A stretch of 64,000 nt of DNA. Source: Streptomyces sp. NBC_00620 (GTDB lineage: Bacteria > Actinomycetota > Actinomycetes > Streptomycetales > Streptomycetaceae). Location of the stretch: contig NZ_JAPENY010000001.1 of NCBI RefSeq assembly GCF_026341825.1, positions 2,418,001-2,482,000 on the forward strand. Direction: 5' to 3'. How positions within the stretch are numbered: the stretch's first letter is position 1; every line of letters starts with the position of its first letter. Below are positions 8,738 through 17,565 of the stretch, piece by piece. The translations under genes and the position numbers were made by a program. The notes beneath the pieces are model-generated. The model saw only the letters and a list, made by a program, of their open reading frames with translations. It ran no database searches and was not told the origin of the DNA.

Positions 8738-8815
8738 TGAAGCGCCCCTCCAGGGGCGCGGGGCTGTGACATCTGCGGCTCCGCCGCGGGGCGCGACCAG
8801 CCACACCGCACCCGC
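8738..8815. repeat. Short dispersed intergenic repeat, copy 1
   Basis: A hairpin GCGCCCCT...AGGGGCGC is followed by GGGGC, a variable stretch, and GCGCGACCAGCCAC. The same layout occurs at 27036-27115 (GCGCCCC, GTCA, GGGGCGC, then GCGGCCAGCCACAG). Here it lies between the convergent otsB and otsA ends and may serve as a two-way terminator. Confidence 0.6.
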
Positions 8816-8832
8816 AGCCGAAGAACAACCCC

Positions 8833-10221
8833 TCACCCCTCCAACTCCCGCAACTGCTCAAGAAACCACTGCGCCGGAGGCAGAGCAGTAGCCGCGGCCG
8901 CGAGCCGTTTGGTTCGCTCAGCGCGCTCCCCCGCTCCCATCACCAACGCCTCGTGCAACGCCCCCGCCGTACCCACCACGTCGTACGGGTTCACCACGAT
9001 CGCGTCCTCGCCCAGCTCCTCGTACGCCCCCGCCTCCCGGGACAGAACCAGCGCGCACCCCTCGTCGGAGACGACCGGCACCTCCTTGGCGACAAGGTTC
9101 ATGCCGTCCCGGATGGGGTTCACCAGCGCCACGTCGGCGAGACGATAGGCGGCGAGGGAGCGGGCGAAGTCGTCGTCGACGTGGAGGAGGACCGGGGTCC
9201 AACCGGGCGTGCCGTAGGCGGAGTTGATCTCGTCGGCGACCCGCTGCACCTCGGCCGTGTAGTCGCGGTAGACGGCGAGGTCCTGCCGGGAGGGGTAGGC
9301 GAACGCGACGTGCACGACCCGCTCGCGCCAGGACGGCTGGTCCTCCAGGAGCTGCCGGTACGCCAGCATGCCGCGCACGATGTTCTTCGACAGCTCGGTC
9401 CGGTCGACCCGCACGATCGCCTTCCGGCCCTCGCCGATCTGCTCACGCAGCGTGGCCATGCGCTCGGCGACATCCGGCTCGTGCGAGCGCCTCCGCAGGA
9501 AGTCCGCGTCCGCCCCGAGGCCGTGCACCCCGACCCGGGTGTCACCGAGACCGCCGACCAGCTCCTGCGCACACGCGGTGAACGCGGACGCCCAGCGGTG
9601 GGTGAGGAAGCCCAGCCGGTCCGCGCCGAGCATGCCGCGCAGCACCTGTTCGGCGATGTCGTCGGGGAGCAGCCGGAAGTAGTCGACCGGCGCCCACGGG
9701 GTGTGCGAGAAGTGGCCGATGCGGAGATCCGGGCGCAGCTCCCGCAGCATCCCGGGGACCAGGGTCAGGTGGTAGTCCTGTACGACCACCACGGCGCCCT
9801 CGGCCGCCTCGTCGGCCAGCGCCCGCGCGAAGGACTGGTTGTACGCCTCGTACGACGCCCACTGGCGCCGGAACTCCTTGTCGAAGACCGGCTCCAGCGG
9901 CGTCTGGTACAGCATGTGGTGGACGAACCACAGCACGGAGTTCGCGATGCCGTTGTAGGCGTCCGCGTGCACCTCGGCGTCGATGTCCAGCATCCGCACG
10001 CCGTCCTCGCCGACCCCGCGCCGTACCGCCTCGCGGTCACCGTCGCCGAGCGCGGAGCACACCCACAGGGCGTCCCTGTCCGGGCCGATCGCAGACAGGC
10101 CCGAGACGAGGCCGCCGCCGCCGCGCTTGGCCTGTAGCTCGCCGTCTTCGCGGACGTCGTAGGAGATCGGGCCGCGGTTGGACGCGACGAGGATCCGATG
10201 ATTGCCGTACGGAGAAGCCAT
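8833..10221 (-). CDS. otsA: Alpha,alpha-trehalose-phosphate synthase
   Basis: OtsA (GT20 family) joins glucose from a nucleotide sugar to glucose-6-phosphate, giving trehalose-6-phosphate. The 462 residues contain the family landmarks: ILVASNRGPISY near the start, KRGGGGLVSGL, VVVQDYHLTLVPGMLREL, RVDRTELSKNI (sugar-phosphate loop) and RDGMNLVAKE (donor loop). An in-frame TTG lies three codons upstream at 10230, but the ATG at 10221 is the more likely start. It is 76 bp downstream of gpgS on the same strand, so two compatible-solute synthases are probably co-transcribed. Confidence 0.92.
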   Translation of the reverse strand: MASPYGNHRILVASNRGPISYDVREDGELQAKRGGGGLVSGLSAIGPDRDALWVCSALGDGDREAVRRGVGEDGVRMLDIDAEVHADAYNGIANSVLWFVHHMLYQTPLEPVFDKEFRRQWASYEAYNQSFARALADEAAEGAVVVVQDYHLTLVPGMLRELRPDLRIGHFSHTPWAPVDYFRLLPDDIAEQVLRGMLGADRLGFLTHRWASAFTACAQELVGGLGDTRVGVHGLGADADFLRRRSHEPDVAERMATLREQIGEGRKAIVRVDRTELSKNIVRGMLAYRQLLEDQPSWRERVVHVAFAYPSRQDLAVYRDYTAEVQRVADEINSAYGTPGWTPVLLHVDDDFARSLAAYRLADVALVNPIRDGMNLVAKEVPVVSDEGCALVLSREAGAYEELGEDAIVVNPYDVVGTAGALHEALVMGAGERAERTKRLAAAATALPPAQWFLEQLRELEG

Positions 10222-10297
10222 ACGCCTCAACCTAGCCCGGCCCGGAAACGCTCAAACGTACGGACGGGGTGCGGCGGAGGCGTATACAGCCGTCCGA

Positions 10298-11272
10298 TTA
10301 CGCCGCTTTGCGTGATTGGTACTCCGAGATTTCCGCCATCGGAGGCCGTTCCTCCGTGTCCACGGAGTACGTGCGCGGCTCGAAGCCGTCATCACCCCGT
10401 TCGAACTGGGTGATGGCCGGACGGATGAGATGGCCGCGGGCCAGCCTCAGCTGGGCCGTGCGGTAGATCGCCGCGGACATCCGGCCCAGCGCCTGGCCGT
10501 CCTGGTGCCGGTGCTTGCGGACGCCGACGTCGACCTGGGCGAGCGCGTCCAGGCCCACGAGGTGCAGGGCGTCGACGAGCATGCCGAGCTCCACGCCGTA
10601 TCCGACCGGGAACGGGAGCTGTTCGAGGAGTGAGCGGCGGGCCGCGTACTCGCCGCCGAGCGGCTGGACGAAGCCGGCCAGCTGGGGCCAGTGCATGTTC
10701 AGCAGCGGGCGGGCCATCAGCTCGGTCACGCGACCGCCCTGGCCGGCCGCGGTTCTGCCGGAGGTGGGCTCGCCCGGCAGGTTCAGCGGGCGGTCGTACA
10801 TCGCCTTGACGAGGTCCACGCCGGGCTCGGTGAGCAGCGGCCCCACGATCCCGGAGACGAAGTCCGAGGAGAACTCCTTGAGGTCCGCGTCGATGAAGCA
10901 GACGATGTCACCGCTCGTCACGAGGAGTGACCGCCACAGGACCTCGCCCTTGCCGGGCACGGCCGGGATGCGGGGGAGTATTTCGTCCCGGTGAACAACC
11001 CGGGCGCCCGCGGCGGTGGCGACCTCGGAGGTGCGGTCCGTCGAACCCGAGTCGATGACGACGATCTCGTCGACAAGGGGGACTTTCGCCGTCATCAGGT
11101 CGCGGCGGATGATGGAGACGATCTCACCGACCGTCGCCTCCTCGTTGAGCGCGGGCAGGACCACGCTCACCGTGGAGTTGGTGGATCGCTTCGCGGCTAT
11201 CAACTTCTTGAGCGGGCGGTCACTCACGGACCAGGAGCGCGTGCTCAGCCAGCGCTCGACGTCTTCCAGCAC
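10298..11272 (-). CDS. gpgS: Glucosyl-3-phosphoglycerate synthase
   Basis: GpgS (GT81, GT-A fold) transfers glucose from a nucleotide donor to 3-phosphoglycerate. This is the first step toward glucosylglycerate and, in mycobacteria, methylglucose lipopolysaccharide. The 324 residues hold VSVVLPALNEEATVGEIV (nucleotide-binding strand), VVIDSGSTDRT, the metal-binding DxD within FIDADLKEF, and a conserved C-terminal region with GYGVELGMLVD. The GTG start has GGAG eight bases upstream. It appears to lead an operon with otsA. No glucosylglycerate phosphatase gene is adjacent. It diverges from the SAM-riboswitch transcript. Confidence 0.88.
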   Translation of the reverse strand: MLEDVERWLSTRSWSVSDRPLKKLIAAKRSTNSTVSVVLPALNEEATVGEIVSIIRRDLMTAKVPLVDEIVVIDSGSTDRTSEVATAAGARVVHRDEILPRIPAVPGKGEVLWRSLLVTSGDIVCFIDADLKEFSSDFVSGIVGPLLTEPGVDLVKAMYDRPLNLPGEPTSGRTAAGQGGRVTELMARPLLNMHWPQLAGFVQPLGGEYAARRSLLEQLPFPVGYGVELGMLVDALHLVGLDALAQVDVGVRKHRHQDGQALGRMSAAIYRTAQLRLARGHLIRPAITQFERGDDGFEPRTYSVDTEERPPMAEISEYQSRKAA

Positions 11273-11453
11273 GTGCGGCTCTCCCTTGCGTTCATTGGGA
11301 TGCGTGTGCCCGTCGCCGCGCCAGCGGTTGGTGTGTCGCTGTCATCTCGCGGTTCGGACGGCTCTCTCCACCATCCAGGCCTTCGGTTACAGTCTTGAAC
11401 AACGCTGATGACCATCGCATGTCGGGGGTCGTTGCGCGTACAACTGAATACCG

Positions 11454-11598
11454 CTCATCCAGAGGGGCAGAGGGATACGGCCCGTTGAAGCCCCGGCAAC
11501 CCTCCAGCTGGTTCTTGTCACGTCGACGTGGTGAGGCTCCCGGCTCGGGAAGGTGCCAAATCCGTCTCACGGCGAAGTGCGTCGTGAGGAAGATGAGG
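11454..11598 (+). ncRNA. SAM-I (S-box) riboswitch upstream of metM/thrC-like gene
   Basis: The S-box core is visible in order. The P1 arm is CTCATC at 11454-11459. Then come CAGAGGGGCAGAGGGA, GGCCCGTTGAAGCCCCGG and CAACC, a variable P3, AGGTGCCAAATCC, and the closing P1 arm GATGAG at 11593-11598. It ends 18 bases before the ATG. A GGAG...CTCC pairing just before the start could hide the ribosome-binding region, pointing to translational control. High SAM should reduce expression. Confidence 0.9.
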
Positions 11599-11616
11599 AG
11601 AAAGGGCCTCCCCTCC

Positions 11617-12933
11617 ATGGCTGCGCAGACAGTTGCAAGCACCACGAACACCGTGACCTCCCCGGATTCCGCGAACACCGTCGATCTGGGCCCCGCCGCC
11701 GCGCTTTCCTGCCGCGAGTGCGGACACCGCGTACCGCTCGGTCCGCTCTTCGCCTGCGAGGAGTGTTTCGGCCCGCTGGAGATCGCGTACGACTTCTCGG
11801 CCTACGAGACCGAGGACCTCCGCAAGCGCATCGAAGCGGGCCCCGCGAACATCTGGCGCTACGCGCCGCTCCTGCCGGTCCCGGCGGACGTCGCCGAGAA
11901 GCCGAACATCAACCCCGGCTGGACCAAGCTCGTCCAGGCCGACAACCTCGCCCGCGAGCTGGGCGTCACCCCCGGAAAGCTCTTCGTCAAGGACGACTCC
12001 GGCAACCCGACGCACTCCTTCAAGGACCGCGTCGTCGCCCAGGCCATCGAGGCCGCGCGCGCGTTCAACTTCACCACCCTCTCCTGCTCCTCCACCGGCA
12101 ACCTGGCCGGCGCCGTCGGTGCCGCCGCGGCCCGGGCCGGCTTCCGCTCCTGCGTGTTCATCCCGCACGACCTGGAGCAGGGCAAGATCGTCATGGCCGC
12201 GGTGTACGGCGGCGAGCTCGTCGGCATCGAGGGCAACTACGACGACGTGAACCGTTTCTGCTCCGAGCTGATCGGCGACCCGGCCGGCGAGGGCTGGGGC
12301 TTCGTCAACGTCAACCTGCGGCCGTACTACGCGGAGGGCTCGAAGACCCTCGCGTACGAGATCTGCGAGCAGCTCGGCTGGCAGCTCCCCGACCAGCTGG
12401 TCATCCCGATCGCCTCCGGCTCCCAGCTCACGAAGATCGACAAGGGTCTGCAGGAGCTGATCAAGCTCGGGCTCGTCGAGGACAAGCCGTACAAGATCTT
12501 CGGCGCCCAGGCCGAGGGCTGCTCGCCGGTGTCCGTGGCCTACAAGGCCGGGCACGACGTCGTACGGCCCCAGAAGCCGAACACCATCGCCAAGTCGCTC
12601 GCCATCGGCAACCCGGCGGACGGGCCGTACGTGCTCGACATCGCGCGGCGCACCGGCGGTGCGGTGGAGGACGTCGACGATGAGCAGGTCGTCGAGGCGA
12701 TCAAGCTCCTCGCTCAGACGGAGGGCATCTTCGCCGAGACGGCGGGTGGCGTGACGGTGGGTGTGGCGAAGAAGCTGATCGAGAACGGTCTGCTCGACCC
12801 GACCCTCACCACGGTCGTCCTCAACACCGGCGACGGCCTCAAGACCCTGGACGCGGTGGCCTCGGACACCGGGCTCACCGCTACCATCCGCCCGAACCTG
12901 GACTCCTTCCGAGAGGCTGGCCTCGCGTCATGA
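11617..12933 (+). CDS. thrC/metM: Threonine-synthase-like PLP enzyme, probable MetM (O-phosphohomoserine-dependent homocysteine synthase)
   Basis: Fold-type II PLP enzyme (438 aa) that automatic annotation would call threonine synthase. It has an N-terminal zinc ribbon (two CxxC pairs, CREC and CEEC) and the PLP lysine Lys136 in NPTHSFKDRV. It also has the phosphate-binding SSTGNLAGAVGAAAA and an IASGSQLTKI loop. Two features argue against plain threonine synthesis: a SAM-I riboswitch upstream and a four-base overlap (ATGA) with a CysO-like sulfur-carrier gene. Both fit the MetM/MetO route described in Streptomyces, in which O-phosphohomoserine and a carrier thiocarboxylate give homocysteine for methionine. 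I recall S. coelicolor having another thrC near hom and thrB; that is not visible here. The family is certain; the physiological reaction is inferred. Confidence 0.88.
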   Translation: MAAQTVASTTNTVTSPDSANTVDLGPAAALSCRECGHRVPLGPLFACEECFGPLEIAYDFSAYETEDLRKRIEAGPANIWRYAPLLPVPADVAEKPNINPGWTKLVQADNLARELGVTPGKLFVKDDSGNPTHSFKDRVVAQAIEAARAFNFTTLSCSSTGNLAGAVGAAAARAGFRSCVFIPHDLEQGKIVMAAVYGGELVGIEGNYDDVNRFCSELIGDPAGEGWGFVNVNLRPYYAEGSKTLAYEICEQLGWQLPDQLVIPIASGSQLTKIDKGLQELIKLGLVEDKPYKIFGAQAEGCSPVSVAYKAGHDVVRPQKPNTIAKSLAIGNPADGPYVLDIARRTGGAVEDVDDEQVVEAIKLLAQTEGIFAETAGGVTVGVAKKLIENGLLDPTLTTVVLNTGDGLKTLDAVASDTGLTATIRPNLDSFREAGLAS

Positions 12934-13205
12934 GCGTCAATGTCCGCATCCCCACCATCCTGCGCACCTACACCGGCGGCAAGGCCGAGGTGACGGCCGA
13001 GGGTGGCACCCTCGGCGAGGTCATCTCCGACCTTGAGAAGAACCACACCGGTATCGCCGCCCGCGTCCTGGACGACCAGGGCAAGCTGCGCCGCTTCGTC
13101 AACGTGTACGTGAACGACGACGACGTCCGCTTCGAGCAGGGCCTGGAGACGGCGACGCCGGACGGCGCCGGCGTCTCGATCATTCCGGCCGTCGCCGGAG
13201 GCTGA
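12930..13205 (+). CDS. metO: ThiS/MoaD/CysO-family sulfur carrier protein, probable MetO
   Basis: This small beta-grasp protein (91 aa) ends in Gly-Gly (IIPAVAGG), the tail that is adenylated and turned into a thiocarboxylate. By eye it closely matches mycobacterial CysO (MNVTVSIPTILR..., RFVNIYVNDEDVRF, ...ILPAVAGG, recalled). Its ATG overlaps the stop of the preceding PLP enzyme by four bases, so the two are made together under the SAM riboswitch. The likely role is sulfur donor for homocysteine synthesis. The E1-like activating enzyme is not in this window. Confidence 0.88.
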   Translation: MSVNVRIPTILRTYTGGKAEVTAEGGTLGEVISDLEKNHTGIAARVLDDQGKLRRFVNVYVNDDDVRFEQGLETATPDGAGVSIIPAVAGG

Positions 13206-13264
13206 CCATTACGCGCAGTGATTGCAGTTACCTTGGGTAATCGCAATCACCGAGAGTTCACTTG

Positions 13265-13299
13265 ATTGCCCCCTCCGTGAGAGAAGCGGAGGGGGCAAT
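13265..13299 (+). terminator. Rho-independent terminator after metO
   Basis: The arms ATTGCCCCCTCCG (13265-13277) and CGGAGGGGGCAAT (13287-13299) pair perfectly over 13 bp around a 9-nt loop, followed by TCTGTATGGTT. It ends the riboswitch operon. Confidence 0.85.
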
Positions 13300-13665
13300 T
13301 CTGTATGGTTGAGCGCGGTACAGTTGGGGAACGTGCTTCGCTTTCCATGTTGGTTTCATGCCGGGCGCATATGAGTTCTTGCCCGAAGTCCGACAAGAAG
13401 TAGCCAAAGTGCCCTGCACTTTTGAGCCGTTTATGGCATTTATGGGGCCCGACTTGCCCTGAATCTTTGCGAATTCTCCGCATATTCCCGATCGGTCACG
13501 CCCAGAATTCTCGTCCGATTGACCTGTTGCAGAGGGCAGTTGGACAGATACATTCAGCCGCGGTCGACGCGTTCCGGCGCACACCCCCAATCGTTGGGGG
13601 GTGAGGTCTGACCCGGGCCCGCGAAGTGCGGTCCTGTGCAAGGGCCAGTAATAGGGGAGTTAGGC
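13300..13665 (+). other. AT-richer gene-free leader before the cold-shock gene
   Basis: No convincing gene is seen; the minus-strand frames here lack codon bias and ribosome-binding sites. Base composition is clearly lower in GC than its surroundings from about 13310 to 13540. It contains a short hairpin (AAAGTGC 13406-13412, GCACTTT 13416-13422) and one closer to the gene (ACCCCC...GGGGGT near 13583). It is probably the promoter and a long 5' leader of the cold-shock gene, or a small RNA. Confidence 0.45.
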
Positions 13666-13872
13666 ATGGCTCAGGGCACCGTCAAGTGGTTCAACGCGGA
13701 GAAGGGGTACGGCTTCATCGCGGTCGACGGTGGTGCGGATGTATTCGTCCACTACAGCGCGATTCAGATGGACGGCTACCGCACCCTTGAAGAGGGCCAG
13801 CGGGTCGAGTTCGAGATCTCGCAGGGCCAGAAGGGGCCGCAGGCGGACATGGTCCGGCTGGCGACCAGCTGA
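13666..13872 (+). CDS. Cold shock protein (CspA family)
   Basis: This is a single cold-shock domain of 68 residues, the usual size, binding single-stranded RNA or DNA as an RNA chaperone. Both RNP motifs are present: KGYGFIAV (RNP1) and DVFVHYSAI (RNP2). The protein begins [14 protein letters not shown]. The ATG has GGGGAG seven bases upstream; the in-frame start 30 bases earlier lacks family sequence. It has its own terminator and a long leader, so post-transcriptional control is likely. Streptomyces have several paralogues (scoF/csp), so I give no symbol. Confidence 0.93.
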   Translation: MAQGTVKWFNAEKGYGFIAVDGGADVFVHYSAIQMDGYRTLEEGQRVEFEISQGQKGPQADMVRLATS

Positions 13873-13906
13873 AGCACGCGCCGACTGACTGTTCTGTTCG
13901 ACGTGA

Positions 13907-13946
13907 CGAAGGGCTCGTATCCCCGGCAGGGGGTGCGAGCCCTTCG
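13907..13946 (+). terminator. Terminator after cold-shock gene
   Basis: The arms CGAAGGGCTCG (13907-13917) and CGAGCCCTTCG (13936-13946) pair perfectly over 11 bp, with an 18-nt loop that contains a smaller C/G hairpin. Confidence 0.75.
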
Positions 13947-13953
13947 GTCTGTC

Positions 13954-14016
13954 CGGCGGTCTGTCCCCTCTGTCAGGCGATCCGTACCCTCTTCCCGGCG
14001 CTCCGTCCCCTCTTCG
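13954..14016. repeat. 21-bp imperfect tandem repeat, three units
   Basis: Units begin at 13954, 13975 and 13996, each of the form CGGCG-TC-GTCCCCTCTTC with a few changes. They are followed by two similar stretches containing CGTGTACGYGCGTACGGG (about 14017-14072). The repeat lies between the cold-shock terminator and the groEL2 operator; no function can be read. Confidence 0.65.
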
Positions 14017-14117
14017 CGTGTACGCGCGTACGGGACCCCGTGTCTTCCCGTGTACGTGCGTACGGGCCCGCGCGCCTGTGCACGCCCCCCGTTTCACCTG
14101 GGGATCTTCCGGAGCCG

Positions 14118-15934
<1,817 letters not shown>

Positions 15935-15977
15935 TCGACCCCGGCTCCGGCCACGGTTGATCACCGTCCTTCGTACC

Positions 15978-16014
15978 GAGGGCGGCACCCCTTCTCCCAG
16001 GGGGTGCCGCCCTC
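15978..16014 (+). terminator. Strong terminator after groEL2
   Basis: The arms GAGGGCGGCACCCC (15978-15991) and GGGGTGCCGCCCTC (16001-16014) pair perfectly over 14 bp with a 9-nt loop, followed by GGGCGTTTTCG. Almost the same hairpin recurs after the next gene at 17398-17433. Confidence 0.88.
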
Positions 16015-16105
16015 GGGCGTTTTCGTACGTCTTCCTGGTGCCTGCGTGTCCTGGATCACCCGGGGCAGTGTGCCGGGGGCCGGAATGCGGTGACGGGTGA
16101 GGCGG

Positions 16106-16182
16106 TTGACGTTGACGCGGGATCGATGCGCATGCACATATTCATCATCTGCAGTATTAATCACCTGCACATATGCATGAGC
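16106..16182 (+). promoter_or_regulatory. Probable promoter and operator of the OYE gene with direct repeats
   Basis: TTGACGTTGACG at 16106-16117 offers overlapping -35-like boxes. Downstream are two direct repeats starting TGCACATAT at 16133 and 16166, each followed by CAT-AT/CAT-AG. Their 33-bp spacing is about three helical turns. The stretch is clearly lower in GC than its flanks. A ligand-responsive repressor site is likely; the regulator is not identified. Confidence 0.5.
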
Positions 16183-16250
16183 ATCACTCCGCCGGATCGA
16201 CCGATGTCCGATCGACCGATGCCCGACCGACCCCTCCGAGGAGCCCCCAC

Positions 16251-17372
16251 GTGACACTCGCCCCCTCCCGCGCGGCCCAGATCCTGTCCCGCCCCCTGTC
16301 CCTCAACGGCCTGACCGTCCCGAACCGGATCGTCATGGCGCCGATGACCCGCCAGTTCTCCCCGGGCGGCATCCCCGGTGAGAACGTCGCGTCGTACTAC
16401 GCCCGCCGCGCCGCCGCGGGCGTGGGCCTCATCGTCACCGAGGGCACGTACATCGGTCACGAGTCGGCCGGGCAGAGCGACAGCATCCCCCGCTTCCACG
16501 GCGAGGAGCAGCTGGCGGGCTGGGCGAAGGTCGCCGAGGCCGTGCACGCGGCGGGCGGGAAGATCGTGCCGCAGCTGTGGCACATCGGCATGGTGCGCAG
16601 CGCGGGTGAGCCGCCGTTCGCGGACGCCCCCGCGGTCGGCCCGTCCGGCCTGCGCATCAACGGCACGGCCGGCGAGGGCAAGGAGATGACCCAGGCCGAC
16701 CTGGACGACGTCATCGCGGCGTTCGCCGAGGCCGCGGCCGCCGCCGAGCGCATCGGCTTCGACGGGGTCGAACTGCACGGCGCACACGGCTACCTGATCG
16801 ACCAGTTCTTCTGGGAGGGCACCAACCGCCGCACGGACGCGTACGGGGGTGACCTGGTCGCCCGTACCAAGTTCGCGACCGAGATCGTCGCCGCCGTCCG
16901 CGCCGCGGTCTCGCCCGACTTCCCGATCCTCTTCCGCTACTCGCAGTGGAAGCAGGAGGCGTACGACGCCCGCCTCGCGGAGACGCCGGAGGAGCTCGGC
17001 GCCCTCCTGACCCCGCTCGCCGAGGCCGGAGTGGACGCCTTCCACGCCTCCACCCGCCGCTACTGGCTCCCGGAGTTCGAAGGCTCCGACCTCAACCTCG
17101 CGGGCTGGACGAAGAAGCTCACGGGCAAGCCCACCATCACCGTCGGCTCGGTGGGCCTCGACGGCGGCGACTTCCTCCGCTCCTTCGCCGGCGAGGGCGC
17201 CCAGGCGGCGAGCCTCGACAACCTCCTCGACCGCCTGGAGCGCGACGAGTTCGACCTGGTCGCGGTGGGCCGCGCCCTGCTCCAGGACCCGGAGTGGGCC
17301 GCGAAGGTCCTCGACGGACGGCTCGGAGAGCTGGGGGCGTACGAGGCGGCGTCGCTGCGGTCGCTCAGCTGA
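16251..17372 (+). CDS. NADH:flavin oxidoreductase, old yellow enzyme family
   Basis: This FMN-dependent reductase of the OYE family (373 aa) usually reduces activated C=C bonds with NAD(P)H. Family features are NRIVMAPMTRQFSPGG at the N-terminus (FMN contact), the His/Asn-type substrate region in LWHIGMVRSAGEPPF, the signature HGAHGYLIDQFFWEGTNRRT, and VGRALLQDPEWAAKVLDG near the end. The GTG at 16251 has GAGGAG seven bases upstream; an ATG-initiated frame 26 codons earlier runs through the probable promoter. It is transcribed alone between two terminators. The substrate cannot be inferred. Confidence 0.9.
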   Translation: MTLAPSRAAQILSRPLSLNGLTVPNRIVMAPMTRQFSPGGIPGENVASYYARRAAAGVGLIVTEGTYIGHESAGQSDSIPRFHGEEQLAGWAKVAEAVHAAGGKIVPQLWHIGMVRSAGEPPFADAPAVGPSGLRINGTAGEGKEMTQADLDDVIAAFAEAAAAAERIGFDGVELHGAHGYLIDQFFWEGTNRRTDAYGGDLVARTKFATEIVAAVRAAVSPDFPILFRYSQWKQEAYDARLAETPEELGALLTPLAEAGVDAFHASTRRYWLPEFEGSDLNLAGWTKKLTGKPTITVGSVGLDGGDFLRSFAGEGAQAASLDNLLDRLERDEFDLVAVGRALLQDPEWAAKVLDGRLGELGAYEAASLRSLS

Positions 17373-17397
17373 GCCGCTGCCTTTTTGCCTGTACGTC

Positions 17398-17433
17398 GAG
17401 GGCGGCACCCTTCTCCCGAGGGGTGCCGCCCTC
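17398..17433 (+). terminator. Terminator after the OYE gene
   Basis: The arms GAGGGCGGCACCC (17398-17410) and GGGTGCCGCCCTC (17421-17433) pair over 13 bp. The sequence nearly repeats the terminator at 15978-16014, including the loop start TTCTCCC. Confidence 0.83.
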
Positions 17434-17475
17434 CGGCGTTGCCCGGGGCTCTGCAGGCCGTCCGGATGCCCGGAA

Positions 17476-17504
17476 GCCGGGATGGCACAAACTGCCATCC
17501 CGGC
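17476..17504. promoter_or_regulatory. Perfect 12-bp inverted repeat upstream of the phosphatase gene
   Basis: The arms GCCGGGATGGCA (17476-17487) and TGCCATCCCGGC (17493-17504) are separated by CAAAC. No T tract follows. It may be an operator or a second terminator; it lies 62 bp before the chosen start of the phosphatase gene. Confidence 0.5.
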
Positions 17505-17565
17505 AGAAGTTGTCATCTGCTTGCCGTTCACCTCGCCGTCGGTGAGTGCACACAGCATCCGTCGC

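Noticed and set aside
11395-11616. Upstream-extended start for the threonine-synthase-like gene (TTG at 11395 or ATG at 11593)
   Set aside because: These codons lie inside the riboswitch; the family-like protein starts at the ATG at 11617.
13258-13641. 127-residue minus-strand frame in the cold-shock leader
   Set aside because: No ribosome-binding site or codon bias, and it crosses a terminator hairpin.
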